From the IMG/VR virus record IMGVR_UViG_3300009420_000033, positions 1 to 37,803 of that record: a DNA stretch of 37,803 bases; one strand, given 5' to 3'. How positions within the stretch are numbered: position 1 is the stretch's first letter; each line of letters starts with the position of its first letter. Positions 29,822 through 37,803 of this stretch are shown one piece after another. A program made the position numbers and the translations under genes. Origin of the DNA: a virus. The notes under the pieces are model-generated. The model was not told the origin of the DNA. It did not search any database and saw only the letters and a list, made by a program, of their open reading frames with translations.

Positions 29822-30474
29822 GGGGATCTCCTGATCTTTGTGAAAGTGGCTTTACCATCTTTCTTTTGAATTCTGTATGCAGTTTTTGCCTGCTCAATTA
29901 AAGCAGGGTTATGAGTTACTGCAAGAACATCAAGACCAAGCCTTTCCGACAATAAGGATAAAAACTCACCGACCCTTGGAACATAACTTTCTGCAATAGC
30001 CGATAAACTTTCATCTAATAGCAATAAAGGTCTCATTCCCCTTCTAGTTAAAACAACTATTCTAAGGAGTACGGATTGAACCGTTGTTACAGAACCTCCA
30101 TAAGCATCTGTAGATAAACCTTCTGTTTGAGAACCATCGTCTTCGGTTTGAACCGTTAATAAATCTACCGAAACCTTGCCTCTTTGTACTTCTACCTTCG
30201 CTCTGCAACTTAAATCTAAGTCGTCGAAGATAGCCCTCAGACCCTCTGTAAGCAATCCTTCTGCTGTCTTGGCGTTATCTATTACTTCCTGATCAATAAG
30301 CCTCCTAAACAGCTCTGAGACCTTCTCTAGAACGTCTTGGCTTACTACAAGGTTAGATATCTTTTCATTTAGGGTGTTTAACTTAGCCTGTTCTGAATTA
30401 CGGATAGTCTGCACCCTGAGAAACTCAGAACGCAGACTATCAAATCCACAAAATAGGTCAACTAGTTTTTCCAT
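29818..30474 (-). CDS. Rad50/SbcC-like ATPase, C-terminal half as a separate protein
   Basis: 218 residues. Residues 1-65 are a coiled coil; then follow an ABC-signature-like stretch STDAYGGSVTTVQSVLLRIV (121-140), Walker B LLLLDE with Asp154 and Glu155, a D-loop SLSA, and the H-loop VTHNP with His188. There is no Walker A, so it cannot make a full ATP site alone. It matches the C-terminal lobe of Rad50/SbcC, while the N-terminal lobe is coded about 5 kb upstream (35426-36613). Together with the Mre11-like nuclease they may process DNA ends. The start overlaps the clamp gene by 13 bases, the end overlaps the next gene by ATGA. Confidence 0.78.
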   Translation of the reverse strand: MEKLVDLFCGFDSLRSEFLRVQTIRNSEQAKLNTLNEKISNLVVSQDVLEKVSELFRRLIDQEVIDNAKTAEGLLTEGLRAIFDDLDLSCRAKVEVQRGKVSVDLLTVQTEDDGSQTEGLSTDAYGGSVTTVQSVLLRIVVLTRRGMRPLLLLDESLSAIAESYVPRVGEFLSLLSERLGLDVLAVTHNPALIEQAKTAYRIQKKDGKATFTKIRRSP

Positions 30475-31613
30475 ACAATCACAGAGTAATATTTGTTTGC
30501 TTCTTCCGTATCCGAATCTGAATACTTAAAAGAAGTAAAACCTCCTCGACCTCGCTTATTAACCCCCAACTCTACTTTTTCTAATGAGAAAGTAGAAACG
30601 ATACCCTTCAAATAAGCGTAATCAATAGTGAACTCGGTGTCAAAGTTATCACCGTTTGAGACTTCTGCTAGACTTAAAGTATACTCATCATTACCTCCTG
30701 CTTCGGAAGGCATTGAAAGAACAACCTTTTCAGTTTCAGTGTCGTATCTAAAAGTTAAACTCTCATAACCTTTTGGAGCGGAGGATTGTAGAACCGAGAT
30801 AGCAGCATTTACTTCTTCCATATCCAAATCAATAACGGAGTCCGCTACTTGGCTAGGGTCTACGGAAAGAGTTGGAAACTTAGAAGTCGGTCTAGTAACC
30901 CCTAAATAATGTCCTGTGGTTTTCTCAAAGATAACACAAGCACCACCACCTTCTGAAGCAGAACGTTCGGCTGTTTTAACATTTATCTCTTTAACTTCTT
31001 TGTCCGAAAGGAACTTAGATACCGCAGGAATATCTTTTCCAGGAATACGAATGTTTAACTCAGGGACTGCGGGAACTTCTGCACAGCATAGTGCTCTTCT
31101 ATCCGTAGCCCAAAAAGTTCCGTTAATAGCCTCTATTTGACAAAGTTCTGGTTTTGCCGTATCGTCCGTAGATACAAAGTTTTTAGTAAGGCTCAATGCA
31201 CGTACAATAACTAGAGGATCTACCGTACCTGAATCTTTTGCATTACCTAGCAATCCATCCCAATAAGGGAACTTACTTGGATCTAAGGAACGAAGACGAG
31301 CCTTTGATCGCCCAGCCTTAGCATGAACATCACCACCACCGTTAAACTCAAAGGTGAGTACTCCGTCGCCAACTCCAGAAACCCATTTATCCAGACGCCA
31401 AGCCTCTACGGTAAAAGCATCTCCCTCTTCCCCATCGTGAGTAGCAACTAAAGGTGCTCCTGCAAATACCCGAAGGTTTTGAGAAAGTATTTCTATGTTT
31501 TCGCCCTTTACTCGAAATAAGTAATGTGACGTAATATCGGTTCCCGTGCCTACGGACACACTGACCGTGGATAGTGCGTGCTGTAAGTCGGTTTTAGCTG
31601 TTTCAATTTTCAT
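30462..31613 (-). CDS. Sliding clamp (DnaN/PCNA-like)
   Basis: 383 residues, a usual size for a bacterial-type beta clamp (about 370). It would encircle DNA and tether the polymerase. The fold is suggested by alternating beta strands and the helix pattern: SHYLFRVKGENIEILSQNLR near residue 29, WATDRRALCCAEVP near 169, VTRPTSKFPTLSVDP near 238 and ending with KYYSVIVWKN. The match is by pattern and context (DnaX-like clamp loader in the same region), as clamps are poorly conserved. The start has GGAGAT upstream, 3 bases after the preceding gene. Confidence 0.75.
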   Translation of the reverse strand: MKIETAKTDLQHALSTVSVSVGTGTDITSHYLFRVKGENIEILSQNLRVFAGAPLVATHDGEEGDAFTVEAWRLDKWVSGVGDGVLTFEFNGGGDVHAKAGRSKARLRSLDPSKFPYWDGLLGNAKDSGTVDPLVIVRALSLTKNFVSTDDTAKPELCQIEAINGTFWATDRRALCCAEVPAVPELNIRIPGKDIPAVSKFLSDKEVKEINVKTAERSASEGGGACVIFEKTTGHYLGVTRPTSKFPTLSVDPSQVADSVIDLDMEEVNAAISVLQSSAPKGYESLTFRYDTETEKVVLSMPSEAGGNDEYTLSLAEVSNGDNFDTEFTIDYAYLKGIVSTFSLEKVELGVNKRGRGGFTSFKYSDSDTEEANKYYSVIVWKN

Positions 31614-31616
31614 GTG

Positions 31617-31880
31617 TTATATCTCCATATATGGTGTTAAAGAATCTGTTGCTTTTTGAACCTTTGCTTCAAAATCTGAAATAGAATGTTGAAGTGCCGT
31701 TTCTAGTTTTATTAGAGTTTCCCCTAATGTTTCAGGGTCTAGGTTTGCATCCCGTATTTCCCTCTCTACTTCCTGTAGGGCTTGACTAGCTGCTTGCTGT
31801 TTTCCTAAAACCCTTTGAATTTCCCCTGCTAGTTTCTCTCTAGCATCAATGGCTTTTTGTAGCCTTGTATCAATACTCAT
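31617..31880 (-). CDS. Small coiled-coil protein before the clamp gene
   Basis: 87 residues, nearly all coiled coil (RLQKAIDAREKLAGEIQRVL, then LIKLETALQHSISDFEAKVQ). A break near residue 50 (DANLDPETLGE) suggests a helical hairpin. It lies between two nuclease or topoisomerase genes and the clamp and Rad50 C-half genes. I recall such short coiled-coil proteins beside clamp genes in other phages. Function unknown; a link with the Rad50-like proteins is only a guess. Confidence 0.6.
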   Translation of the reverse strand: MSIDTRLQKAIDAREKLAGEIQRVLGKQQAASQALQEVEREIRDANLDPETLGETLIKLETALQHSISDFEAKVQKATDSLTPYMEI

Positions 31881-31930
31881 ACTAACCTCCTAACATAGGA
31901 TTACTTTAGAGAATTAAACAAAGCCCCCCC

Positions 31931-32809
31931 TTAAATAGAAAAATCGGAAAAACCTCCGTCCTTCCCACTTATTTCGGATACCTCTAACTCTTCTTTTCTT
32001 TCCGTACAAGCAGACTTATACTCACAAAAGATACAAGCATTCCTGGAAGGGGTTGCTAGGAACTTCTTCTTATACATTCCGTGCTTTGCTTTCTTTGCTC
32101 TCTCTGCTACCTTTACTATATCTTCCTCGGTGAAGTCCAACCAAGTAACACCCTCCTCTCCAGTATCCTCATCATAAGGATATCGGAACCAGACCAAGCC
32201 TAACTTTTGTGGGGTCTTCCTATACGCTAGTTTGAATAGTAGGGCATAGAAAACCAACTGATCAGGATCTGCGAAATCCCGAGACTTTGAGTTCTTTCCA
32301 TCTAAAAGCATAATGCCGACATCATCTCTACGTATCACCATATCGACAATACCACCTACAGGGTTCCACTTATCGATCCAAGCAATGATTTTTTGCTCCG
32401 CCTTTGCATAAACTCCGAGAAGTTTATGCTTCTTCATGGTTTGAACATAACCCTTTGTTCCAGCCAATACTGTTTGAAGCATGCCATCTCGAGTCATCTT
32501 GGCTTGTTCTAAGTCGATGTACATTTTACGGTAAAGATTATTAAACTCTTTCTCCGCTATTTTACACATAGCCTCGGATAAGTTTGCACCTTCTCGCCAT
32601 AATTCATCGTTATACAACTTCTCTACTGCATGATGAATGGCTATACCCATTAAAGCATGATGCGCAGATTGGTTTTCAGTTTTAGTTTTAGGTCTTCCAG
32701 AACCGTTTCCTAAATCTATACCGTCCCAACCCTTTTTCCATAGAAACTTTTGGGGGCAATCTTCGTACATCTTAAGATGGGACCAAAACAATGTGGAACT
32801 ACTATTCAT
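31931..32809 (-). CDS. PD-(D/E)XK nuclease of Cas4/AddB/RecB type with 4-Cys cluster
   Basis: 292 residues. The nuclease core shows His60 (GIAIHHAVEKL), Asp156 (GGIVDMVIR), then Asp170 and Lys172 (LLDGKNSKS), and the Q-x3-Y motif at Gln184/Tyr188. Four cysteines frame it: Cys18 near the N terminus and Cys259, Cys262, Cys268 (ACIFCEYKSAC) at the end. This is the pattern of the 4Fe-4S cluster in Cas4 and AddB. Such enzymes are exonucleases that trim DNA ends; here it fits recombination together with the SbcCD-like and RecA proteins. There is no CRISPR context. Confidence 0.85.
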   Translation of the reverse strand: MNSSSTLFWSHLKMYEDCPQKFLWKKGWDGIDLGNGSGRPKTKTENQSAHHALMGIAIHHAVEKLYNDELWREGANLSEAMCKIAEKEFNNLYRKMYIDLEQAKMTRDGMLQTVLAGTKGYVQTMKKHKLLGVYAKAEQKIIAWIDKWNPVGGIVDMVIRRDDVGIMLLDGKNSKSRDFADPDQLVFYALLFKLAYRKTPQKLGLVWFRYPYDEDTGEEGVTWLDFTEEDIVKVAERAKKAKHGMYKKKFLATPSRNACIFCEYKSACTERKEELEVSEISGKDGGFSDFSI

Positions 32810-32889
32810 TTATTCCTCCTACAGTATCTTAAACAATACCCTTGGAAGAATAAATCACAGCGTTGGAGGCTATTAAAGCCCTTCTAGTG

Positions 32890-34410
32890 CTACCGAAGCC
32901 ACATATTTAAAACTCTTCTAGGATCCGGAGAACTACTAGAAGACTTCGCTTGAATACCAAACCCCTCAAGGTCCAGTTCTATATCGTCTAAAATATCTTG
33001 AAGTGAAAGGTTTGTGGAGGGTGGAGCTTCAATCTCAAACATACTGGCTTTCTTTTCTAGAGCTCTATCAAGAAACATCTGAGGATCAAAATAAAGAAGT
33101 GGTGCATTAGAGAGAATTACCTTTTCTAAAGAATCCTCTACCTTAGCTGTAGATAAGAACCTTAAAATAACTTGAGGGTTAATGTAGGCTCCCTTAGTTG
33201 TGGAAGAATTATCATGGGACAATGCTTTCTGTGCCGACTCCAATGCTTTTGAAAGAGTTGCCACTACTTCTTTAACAATACTGGCTTTGAGAGCTTCTTT
33301 CTCGAGGGAAGCAAATTGCTTGATTCTTTCGTGTAAACTTGCTTGGTCCTCTCTAAGGGCGTCCAAAACTGCCTCCGTTGCTCTTATCTTTCGAAAGTCC
33401 GTAGGGGATAGGTTCTTAAACCTATCCCGGAGATATTTTTGAACTCGACCGTAATTTAATCTTTTCCCGTCCGACGTTACAAAGATATACTTCCCCTCAG
33501 TTTTGTCCACAAAACTTTTCAAAACTTTTATAATGGTATTATCAGTTAAGGTTGCAAAATTAACAGCTCCCTTTTTACCTACAAACTCTAACTCTGCAAA
33601 ATTATTACGGATAAACTTTACATGGGAAGGTCCCAAGGTTGTAGCTCCAAAAGTCTCTATTGAGATTTTCTCTCCATTTTCAGTCTTAACATAGCCACTC
33701 CCCTCCTTTCCAGGTCTTATACCTGTTTCCATCATTATCCCTGTAACAAGGGCAGCCAGTTGTATAACCTCATCGCTACTCTTCAAATCTTTCTTAACTC
33801 TCTTAGCGATTGCATTATATCCACCTACTAGTGTTCGCATTCTCTGAACTTTTTGGTTCAAAGTTGTGTGCTCGTTACCAAACCTGTCGGTTATATTGCT
33901 AATCCTACCAACCTCGTCAACCATTACCACTATATTTTTGGGTAAAAAATCTCTTAGCTCGGAAGGTAGCGTCTCCCTTAAAGGTGCTTGGGATATGGCC
34001 AACTCCATGGCTTGAAAACCACTCTCTGCTTGAGTTCCCACTGTGTCTATAACATCCCCGACATTATCTCCTTTAATGAGTACATTCTTAGCTTGGTTAA
34101 TTACTGACTTTCTCCAAACCTTTGCTTGAGGATCTGCACTTACGGTCCCAATATAGGTATCTAGGTACTCTTGAAGTTGGGTATTAGATACCACGAGTTT
34201 ATTGAAAAGCCTAGCTCTACTTGCTATGACTTTCGGACCTCTTCCAGGAATGCTGGTTTTGGTTTCGATAGCAATTGGCTTTAAGACTCTAAGGAGCTGT
34301 TTGAAAGCAACTTGCGCTTTCTTTACATGCTTCTCCCTACCCTTTACATCTTTCTGATATCTTCTGGACTCACTGTTGGGCTTTCTTTTCGTAGCTTTAG
34401 GGTGGAACAT
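32890..34410 (-). CDS. Type IB DNA topoisomerase
   Basis: 506 residues. The C-terminal catalytic domain carries the complete set of residues shared by type IB topoisomerases and tyrosine recombinases: Arg232 (ETGIRPGKEG), Lys279/280 in the beta-hairpin (FVGKKG), Arg340 (PTDFRKIRATEAV), His399 (ALSHDN) and the nucleophile Tyr409 (KGAYINPQV). LVTGIMMETGIRPG and YIF/VTSDGKRL are typical of the poxvirus/bacterial TopIB group. It would relax supercoils ahead of forks. The first 190 residues are basic and family-specific; the last ~80 are acidic and end SPDPRRVLNMWLR. A role as a recombinase is less likely because of the GIRPG and YINP contexts. Confidence 0.85.
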   Translation of the reverse strand: MFHPKATKRKPNSESRRYQKDVKGREKHVKKAQVAFKQLLRVLKPIAIETKTSIPGRGPKVIASRARLFNKLVVSNTQLQEYLDTYIGTVSADPQAKVWRKSVINQAKNVLIKGDNVGDVIDTVGTQAESGFQAMELAISQAPLRETLPSELRDFLPKNIVVMVDEVGRISNITDRFGNEHTTLNQKVQRMRTLVGGYNAIAKRVKKDLKSSDEVIQLAALVTGIMMETGIRPGKEGSGYVKTENGEKISIETFGATTLGPSHVKFIRNNFAELEFVGKKGAVNFATLTDNTIIKVLKSFVDKTEGKYIFVTSDGKRLNYGRVQKYLRDRFKNLSPTDFRKIRATEAVLDALREDQASLHERIKQFASLEKEALKASIVKEVVATLSKALESAQKALSHDNSSTTKGAYINPQVILRFLSTAKVEDSLEKVILSNAPLLYFDPQMFLDRALEKKASMFEIEAPPSTNLSLQDILDDIELDLEGFGIQAKSSSSSPDPRRVLNMWLR

Positions 34411-34463
34411 TAAAAACCTCTCCGGGATTAAGTTTCTTTTACCCTCCCGAAAGTATAAAAGAA

Positions 34464-35426
34464 TTATTGTGCCTTTTCTAAATACTCCATCGCTTTTTCT
34501 TTTACTTCTGCTGCAACCTCTAACTCTTCCAACATTTCTGCCATGGTTTTACCACCAAGGGTAGACTCAAGATCTTCTTTAATCTTATTTACAAAAGAAT
34601 CCATTTCCATTTGTCTTTCAACTTGACGGCGACGTCCTGCAACATCAAAAACTTCTTCCGCTGGCTTTACCTTTAATCTTCTAACATCAACCGTTGCTCC
34701 AGATTTAGTGCAAGAAATAACAGCACACGCTGGTCTTCTTTGAACTTCATCTTGGGATAAAGAACCTCTTGTGAGAGAACCGATGTTTATAAAAGTCTTT
34801 CCTTCAATTACTTCGACCCCCTGATCCATATGCCAATGTCCGAAACAAAAAACGTCGGGGGCACATTTTGTAAGGTCCCCGTATCGAACTATGTCTTCTC
34901 CTTCAAACATAGTTCCTCCCCTAAGACTTGCTAATATATGGGCTACACATATAAGTACATCTTCGTCGCCCTTAACTATATCTTCAAATAAGGCTGGGGT
35001 ATAACGGTGTCCAGGATAAGGGATCCCTACCACCCTAACCTTTACCCCGTCCTTTTCAAAGACGGCTTCATAGCTATCGTAGAGCCTCTTAAATACCCCT
35101 GTAGAATACAGAACGCCGAGTGGTTGTTGATATAAAAACTTATAGTCCCCGTATACGGAGTCATGGTTTCCCGGACAACAATAAACGGGGAAAGGATATC
35201 TCTCATGATGCTCTGCTGTTAATTGTACCAGTTTATGAGAATTACGGGAAGGAGACTTTATATGAAAGAAATCCCCTCCATCTATAATAGCCGATGCTCC
35301 TACCTCTATACCAACATCCCTAACCTGACCCAGCTTTTCTAGTACTGTTTCGTGCCAAATATCTGTCCTAGAAGATGGTGCATAATCGGACATATGAACA
35401 TCCGTTCTCCAAACTAGATTTACCAT
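34464..35426 (-). CDS. Mre11/SbcD-like nuclease
   Basis: 320 residues. It is a calcineurin-like metallophosphoesterase with all motifs: D-x-H (RTDVHMSD, Asp9 and His11), GDFFH, GNHD (CPGNHDSV), a later AHIL His, and GHWH (CFGHWHMDQG). Partner of Rad50/SbcC-type ATPases; it would cut DNA ends and hairpins with manganese, as T4 gp47 does. The ATG at 35426 overlaps the stop of the N-half gene by TAATG with GGAGG inside that gene's end, so the two are translationally coupled. The C-terminal helix (DSFVNKIKEDLESTL) may contact the ATPase coiled coil. Confidence 0.92.
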   Translation of the reverse strand: MVNLVWRTDVHMSDYAPSSRTDIWHETVLEKLGQVRDVGIEVGASAIIDGGDFFHIKSPSRNSHKLVQLTAEHHERYPFPVYCCPGNHDSVYGDYKFLYQQPLGVLYSTGVFKRLYDSYEAVFEKDGVKVRVVGIPYPGHRYTPALFEDIVKGDEDVLICVAHILASLRGGTMFEGEDIVRYGDLTKCAPDVFCFGHWHMDQGVEVIEGKTFINIGSLTRGSLSQDEVQRRPACAVISCTKSGATVDVRRLKVKPAEEVFDVAGRRRQVERQMEMDSFVNKIKEDLESTLGGKTMAEMLEELEVAAEVKEKAMEYLEKAQ

Positions 35427-36613
35427 TAACAACCTCCATTGTGTGGCTTTCTACAAACGGGGCATTCCCCGAGGTCCCCTAGAAGTTCAACCACAAGAGC
35501 AACTACCAGAGCTTGCTTCTCAATAAGGTTTTTCGATTGAGAATTAAACTCCTCTTTAAGAGTTTCTGCGCTTTTCTTTCTTTTCAAGAAACCTCTTAAA
35601 ACTTCTTTTAAATTTACCTGTGCCCTGTGTTCTTCTTCTTTAGGTAATTCAGGAGGTTTGAAACTCCGGTATTTAATATAGTCTTCCTGCTTACGATTTC
35701 TCAATAAAGAAAAGTTTGACACCTGCTTTATACTTTTTAATAAAACCAAAATGTCGTTTTCTTTTGGGAGATCGAAAACTTTGAAATCTTTATACCGAGA
35801 ATAATTATTCTCTGCTTTATCCTTAGAGATATTTAATCTTTGGACCAGAGTATGCGCTCGGTGTATCTTTTGAACTCTTTCCTTTTCTGGAAGCATGTTA
35901 GGGTTAAACCCTTCAAAAGCCCTAACAGCCTTTCTACAGACTTCTAACCTTTTATATAGCCCTTCTATAAGGTTATATTCAGAAGCCTTCTTAGACAAGG
36001 TTTTCCTTTGACTATGGAGGCTTTCCATATCCTCTTCGACACTTTCAAACCCCTTGTATAGAGACATCATATTTTCTTGCTCTATAAGGTCTTTCCTTCT
36101 AACCTTTAACTCAGAATTAACAGATCTTCTATCTTTCTCCGAAAGTCTTAAAGCAGAGGTGAGTTTCCCCACCTTTTCTATATCTGAAAGTGCTTCGGCT
36201 AATACGGAACCAGGACGGTTCAATAAGAAAATAGTCCCGTCAAACTGGTTTGCTACCTGAGGCCAAACCACATTATTTGCAGCGACCATAGAATGAACCC
36301 CTAAATCTTTAAGTTCTTCTGGTGCCCCTCTCCCTACTCCGGATAGTTTATACCCATCTATGGTATATGCATTGTGCTTAGGACCTTTTTCCCAAGTTAC
36401 AGTTCTTCCGTCATCAAACTCTAAGTCCACGGTTATCTTATCTTCCCCTTTACGAAGAAGAGAACCAAAAGGGGAGTTTTCGAAGACCCCTCTTATAGCT
36501 CTCATTAAAGAAGTTTTACCAGAGTTATTTGCTCCAGTTATTACAGTCAATCCTTCCACTGTAATCTTTGAATCTTTTATTGATTGAAAGTTTCTAACTC
36601 TAACCTTAAACAT
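35426..36613 (-). CDS. Rad50/SbcC-like ATPase, N-terminal half ending at the zinc hook
   Basis: 395 residues. It begins like an SMC-type ATPase (MFKVRVRNFQSIKDSKI), has Walker A GANNSGKT at 27-34, a Q-loop-like NQFDGTIFLL near 140, and then about 220 residues of coiled coil. Its last residues are CPVCRKPHNGGC, with the C-x2-C zinc hook at Cys384/Cys387. There the gene stops, exactly where a full-length Rad50 would turn back; Walker B and signature motif are missing. The lacking half is coded separately at 29818-30474. I chose ATG 36613 (AGGGA upstream); a start at 36646 would lie in a hairpin. Confidence 0.85.
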   Translation of the reverse strand: MFKVRVRNFQSIKDSKITVEGLTVITGANNSGKTSLMRAIRGVFENSPFGSLLRKGEDKITVDLEFDDGRTVTWEKGPKHNAYTIDGYKLSGVGRGAPEELKDLGVHSMVAANNVVWPQVANQFDGTIFLLNRPGSVLAEALSDIEKVGKLTSALRLSEKDRRSVNSELKVRRKDLIEQENMMSLYKGFESVEEDMESLHSQRKTLSKKASEYNLIEGLYKRLEVCRKAVRAFEGFNPNMLPEKERVQKIHRAHTLVQRLNISKDKAENNYSRYKDFKVFDLPKENDILVLLKSIKQVSNFSLLRNRKQEDYIKYRSFKPPELPKEEEHRAQVNLKEVLRGFLKRKKSAETLKEEFNSQSKNLIEKQALVVALVVELLGDLGECPVCRKPHNGGC

Positions 36614-36633
36614 ACACTTCCCTATAAAGAGTA

Positions 36634-36671
36634 ATATCCTATACAAGAACTACGGTTTTCGTATAGGATAT
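36634..36671 (-). terminator. Hairpin between recA and the Rad50-like gene
   Basis: 11-bp stem (36634-36644 with 36661-36671) with a 16-base loop, 10 bases after the recA stop. The T-rich sequence after the stem (CTCTTTAT) is weak, so it may only reduce readthrough. Confidence 0.55.
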
Positions 36672-36681
36672 ATTACTTTAT

Positions 36682-37803
36682 CTAATCTAAGTTAATACCC
36701 TCAAAAACTCCGTCTTCATCCAACTCGTCTGCCTCATCTGTAAAGTTATCCGCAGCACCTTCTCCTAACAAGGGAATTACCACTGCCCGAAGTTGTTCGT
36801 ATTGATCAGGGTTACTTATAAGGTGGGAGCGCATCTTTTCAGTTCCTTGTAGTTTCATAGGACCGGAAGGACAATTTTCCCAGACCATCCAACCTGCGCC
36901 ACCTTTTTTAATAATGCCATGCGAGATTGCAATCTCCATTATTGTTCGAACATTATCAATACCTTCACCCCAACGAATATAAAAGATTTCCGCACGACCC
37001 TGTGATCTTGACATCTTACATTTAATTGCCGTTACTTTGATAATACCCCCTACAATTCTAGACTCGGATTTGTGGGTTAGCACATTATGCTCGCTTGCCT
37101 CTTCATTCTTAACTCTACGAAGTTCTAAGCGAACGGAAGAATAAAACTTCCAAGCATTACCTCCTTGAGGTTGTGTTTGTTTACCCATACGAGCCATCGT
37201 TGCACGGATCTGAGATATACCGATAACTGCGGTTCCGGACTGGGCGATTACTCTTTTTAGGTTGGGTAGTTCTTGAGACCAAATAGATTGGAGTTCTCCT
37301 ATCTTACCTTGCTCTGCAGTATCTAGGGCATCACGTTCCGCTAGTCTTCTAGGAATAGCAGCTCCAATAGAGTCAAACACTACAAGGTCCACTCCAGCAG
37401 CAGCATATGCCATCGCATACTTAATCCCGTCTTCCAAACTTTCTGGCTGTAATAATTCAAACTTACTAGGGTCTGTAATAGGTACTCCCAAGTTTTCAGC
37501 ATAATCCGGAACAATATCATTTTCCCAATCAATATAAAGTGCCGTTCCTCCCGCAGCACAAACTTTTGCACAGGCTTGTAAGGCTAGAGTTGTTTTACCT
37601 GCGGACTCATGTCCCCAAACCTGAGCCACTCTACCTCTAGGGAAACCAGGACAAGGTGCAACACCCCACTTATTTGGTTCTCCTCCAATAAGGTAATCCA
37701 CTACATCCGAACCAGAGGATATATGAGGTAGACTTTCTTTTAAGGAGTCTTCATCCAGAGAAACTCGAATAGAAGTAAATTCTTTCCCTTTCTTTTTCGT
37801 TAA
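36682..37803 (-). CDS. recA: RecA-like recombinase, cut at the right edge
   Basis: 373 codons are present; the frame is open to the window end, so the true start lies outside. The GTG at 37701 is not the start: the 34 codons before it are in frame and contain the family's SSGSDVVDYLIGG. RecA coats single-stranded DNA and drives strand exchange. Motifs: Walker A GHESAGKT (codons 64-71 of the visible part), Walker B VDLVVFDS, and the L2/ending region QGGNAWKFYSSVRLELRR, which matches the TGGNALKFYASVR segment of bacterial RecA. The C terminus is acidic (DELDEDGVFEGINLD), as in bacterial RecA. It is the first gene seen of a recombination unit with the Rad50- and Mre11-like genes. Confidence 0.95.
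   Translation of the reverse strand, partial: LTKKKGKEFTSIRVSLDEDSLKESLPHISSGSDVVDYLIGGEPNKWGVAPCPGFPRGRVAQVWGHESAGKTTLALQACAKVCAAGGTALYIDWENDIVPDYAENLGVPITDPSKFELLQPESLEDGIKYAMAYAAAGVDLVVFDSIGAAIPRRLAERDALDTAEQGKIGELQSIWSQELPNLKRVIAQSGTAVIGISQIRATMARMGKQTQPQGGNAWKFYSSVRLELRRVKNEEASEHNVLTHKSESRIVGGIIKVTAIKCKMSRSQGRAEIFYIRWGEGIDNVRTIMEIAISHGIIKKGGAGWMVWENCPSGPMKLQGTEKMRSHLISNPDQYEQLRAVVIPLLGEGAADNFTDEADELDEDGVFEGINLD

Noticed and set aside
31931-32809. Cas4-like gene as part of a CRISPR system
   Set aside because: There is no repeat-spacer array, cas1 or cas2 in the window. The gene lies among phage recombination genes, and the 4-Cys nuclease type is common in phages.
32890-34410. Topoisomerase-like gene as a phage integrase
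   Set aside because: The contexts GIRPG and GAYINP and the hairpin FVGKKG are those of type IB topoisomerases, and no attachment-site-like sequence was seen.
36614-36646. Longer start for the Rad50-like N half
   Set aside because: The added 11 residues begin at the edge of a hairpin loop, and SMC-type ATPases begin close to the pattern MFKVRVRNF.

Overview
This window is part of the genome of a tailed bacteriophage (Caudoviricetes) with a contractile tail. A terminase large subunit, a portal protein and a very large tail-sheath-like protein show this, next to a phage-type replication and recombination set. The DNA is AT-rich, uses the standard code (TGA ends several genes, including the sheath gene) and is densely packed, with many TAATG, TGATG and ATGA overlaps. 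Every gene I support lies on the minus strand, so transcription runs from high to low coordinates. Both ends cut a gene: recA on the right loses its N terminus and the portal gene on the left loses its C terminus. The host cannot be named from the sequence. No tRNA, CRISPR array, insertion sequence or integrase was seen. There is no gene-free stretch longer than about 170 bases.

Right half (about 24.8-37.8 kb), DNA metabolism and regulation, in order of transcription: RecA; the N-terminal half of a Rad50/SbcC-like ATPase; an Mre11/SbcD-like nuclease; a type IB topoisomerase; a Cas4/AddB-like nuclease with a four-cysteine cluster; a short coiled-coil protein; a sliding-clamp-like protein; a separate C-terminal half of a Rad50-like ATPase; three unknown proteins; a small TOPRIM primase without zinc finger; a metallopeptidase-like protein that has lost its active-site motif; a DnaX-like clamp loader; a NusG-like protein; and a small protein with a sigma region-4-like helix-turn-helix. 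Together these would give recombination-dependent replication and end processing, with processivity factors and phage-coded control of transcription.

Left half (about 0-24.7 kb), virion and late genes, in order of transcription: two small virion-type proteins; a ParB-like-domain protein; an unknown protein; a protein with a Dps/ferritin-like domain; a 409-residue structural-type protein; a peptidoglycan-binding L,D-transpeptidase-like lysin; an FmdB-like zinc ribbon protein; the 1729-residue sheath; a block of small unknown and membrane proteins; a C39-like cysteine peptidase joined to a second domain; a GNAT-like protein; and a head module (structural protein, possible small terminase subunit, TerL, a beta-rich protein, a small basic protein, portal).

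The most interesting regulatory signal is a 17-base motif, sense strand CAATARAANNYTTATAS, found seven times. Every copy lies in an intergenic gap directly upstream of a gene in the virion half, and I found none in the replication half. The copy furthest upstream starts just after the stop of the sigma-like gene. I read this as a late-promoter family and propose that the neighbouring sigma-like and NusG-like proteins control it. Other points are the split Rad50, a Dps-like domain with the full ferroxidase spacing, the outsized sheath with internal repeats, a promoter overlapping a 24-bp hairpin, and a local duplication around the C39 peptidase gene.
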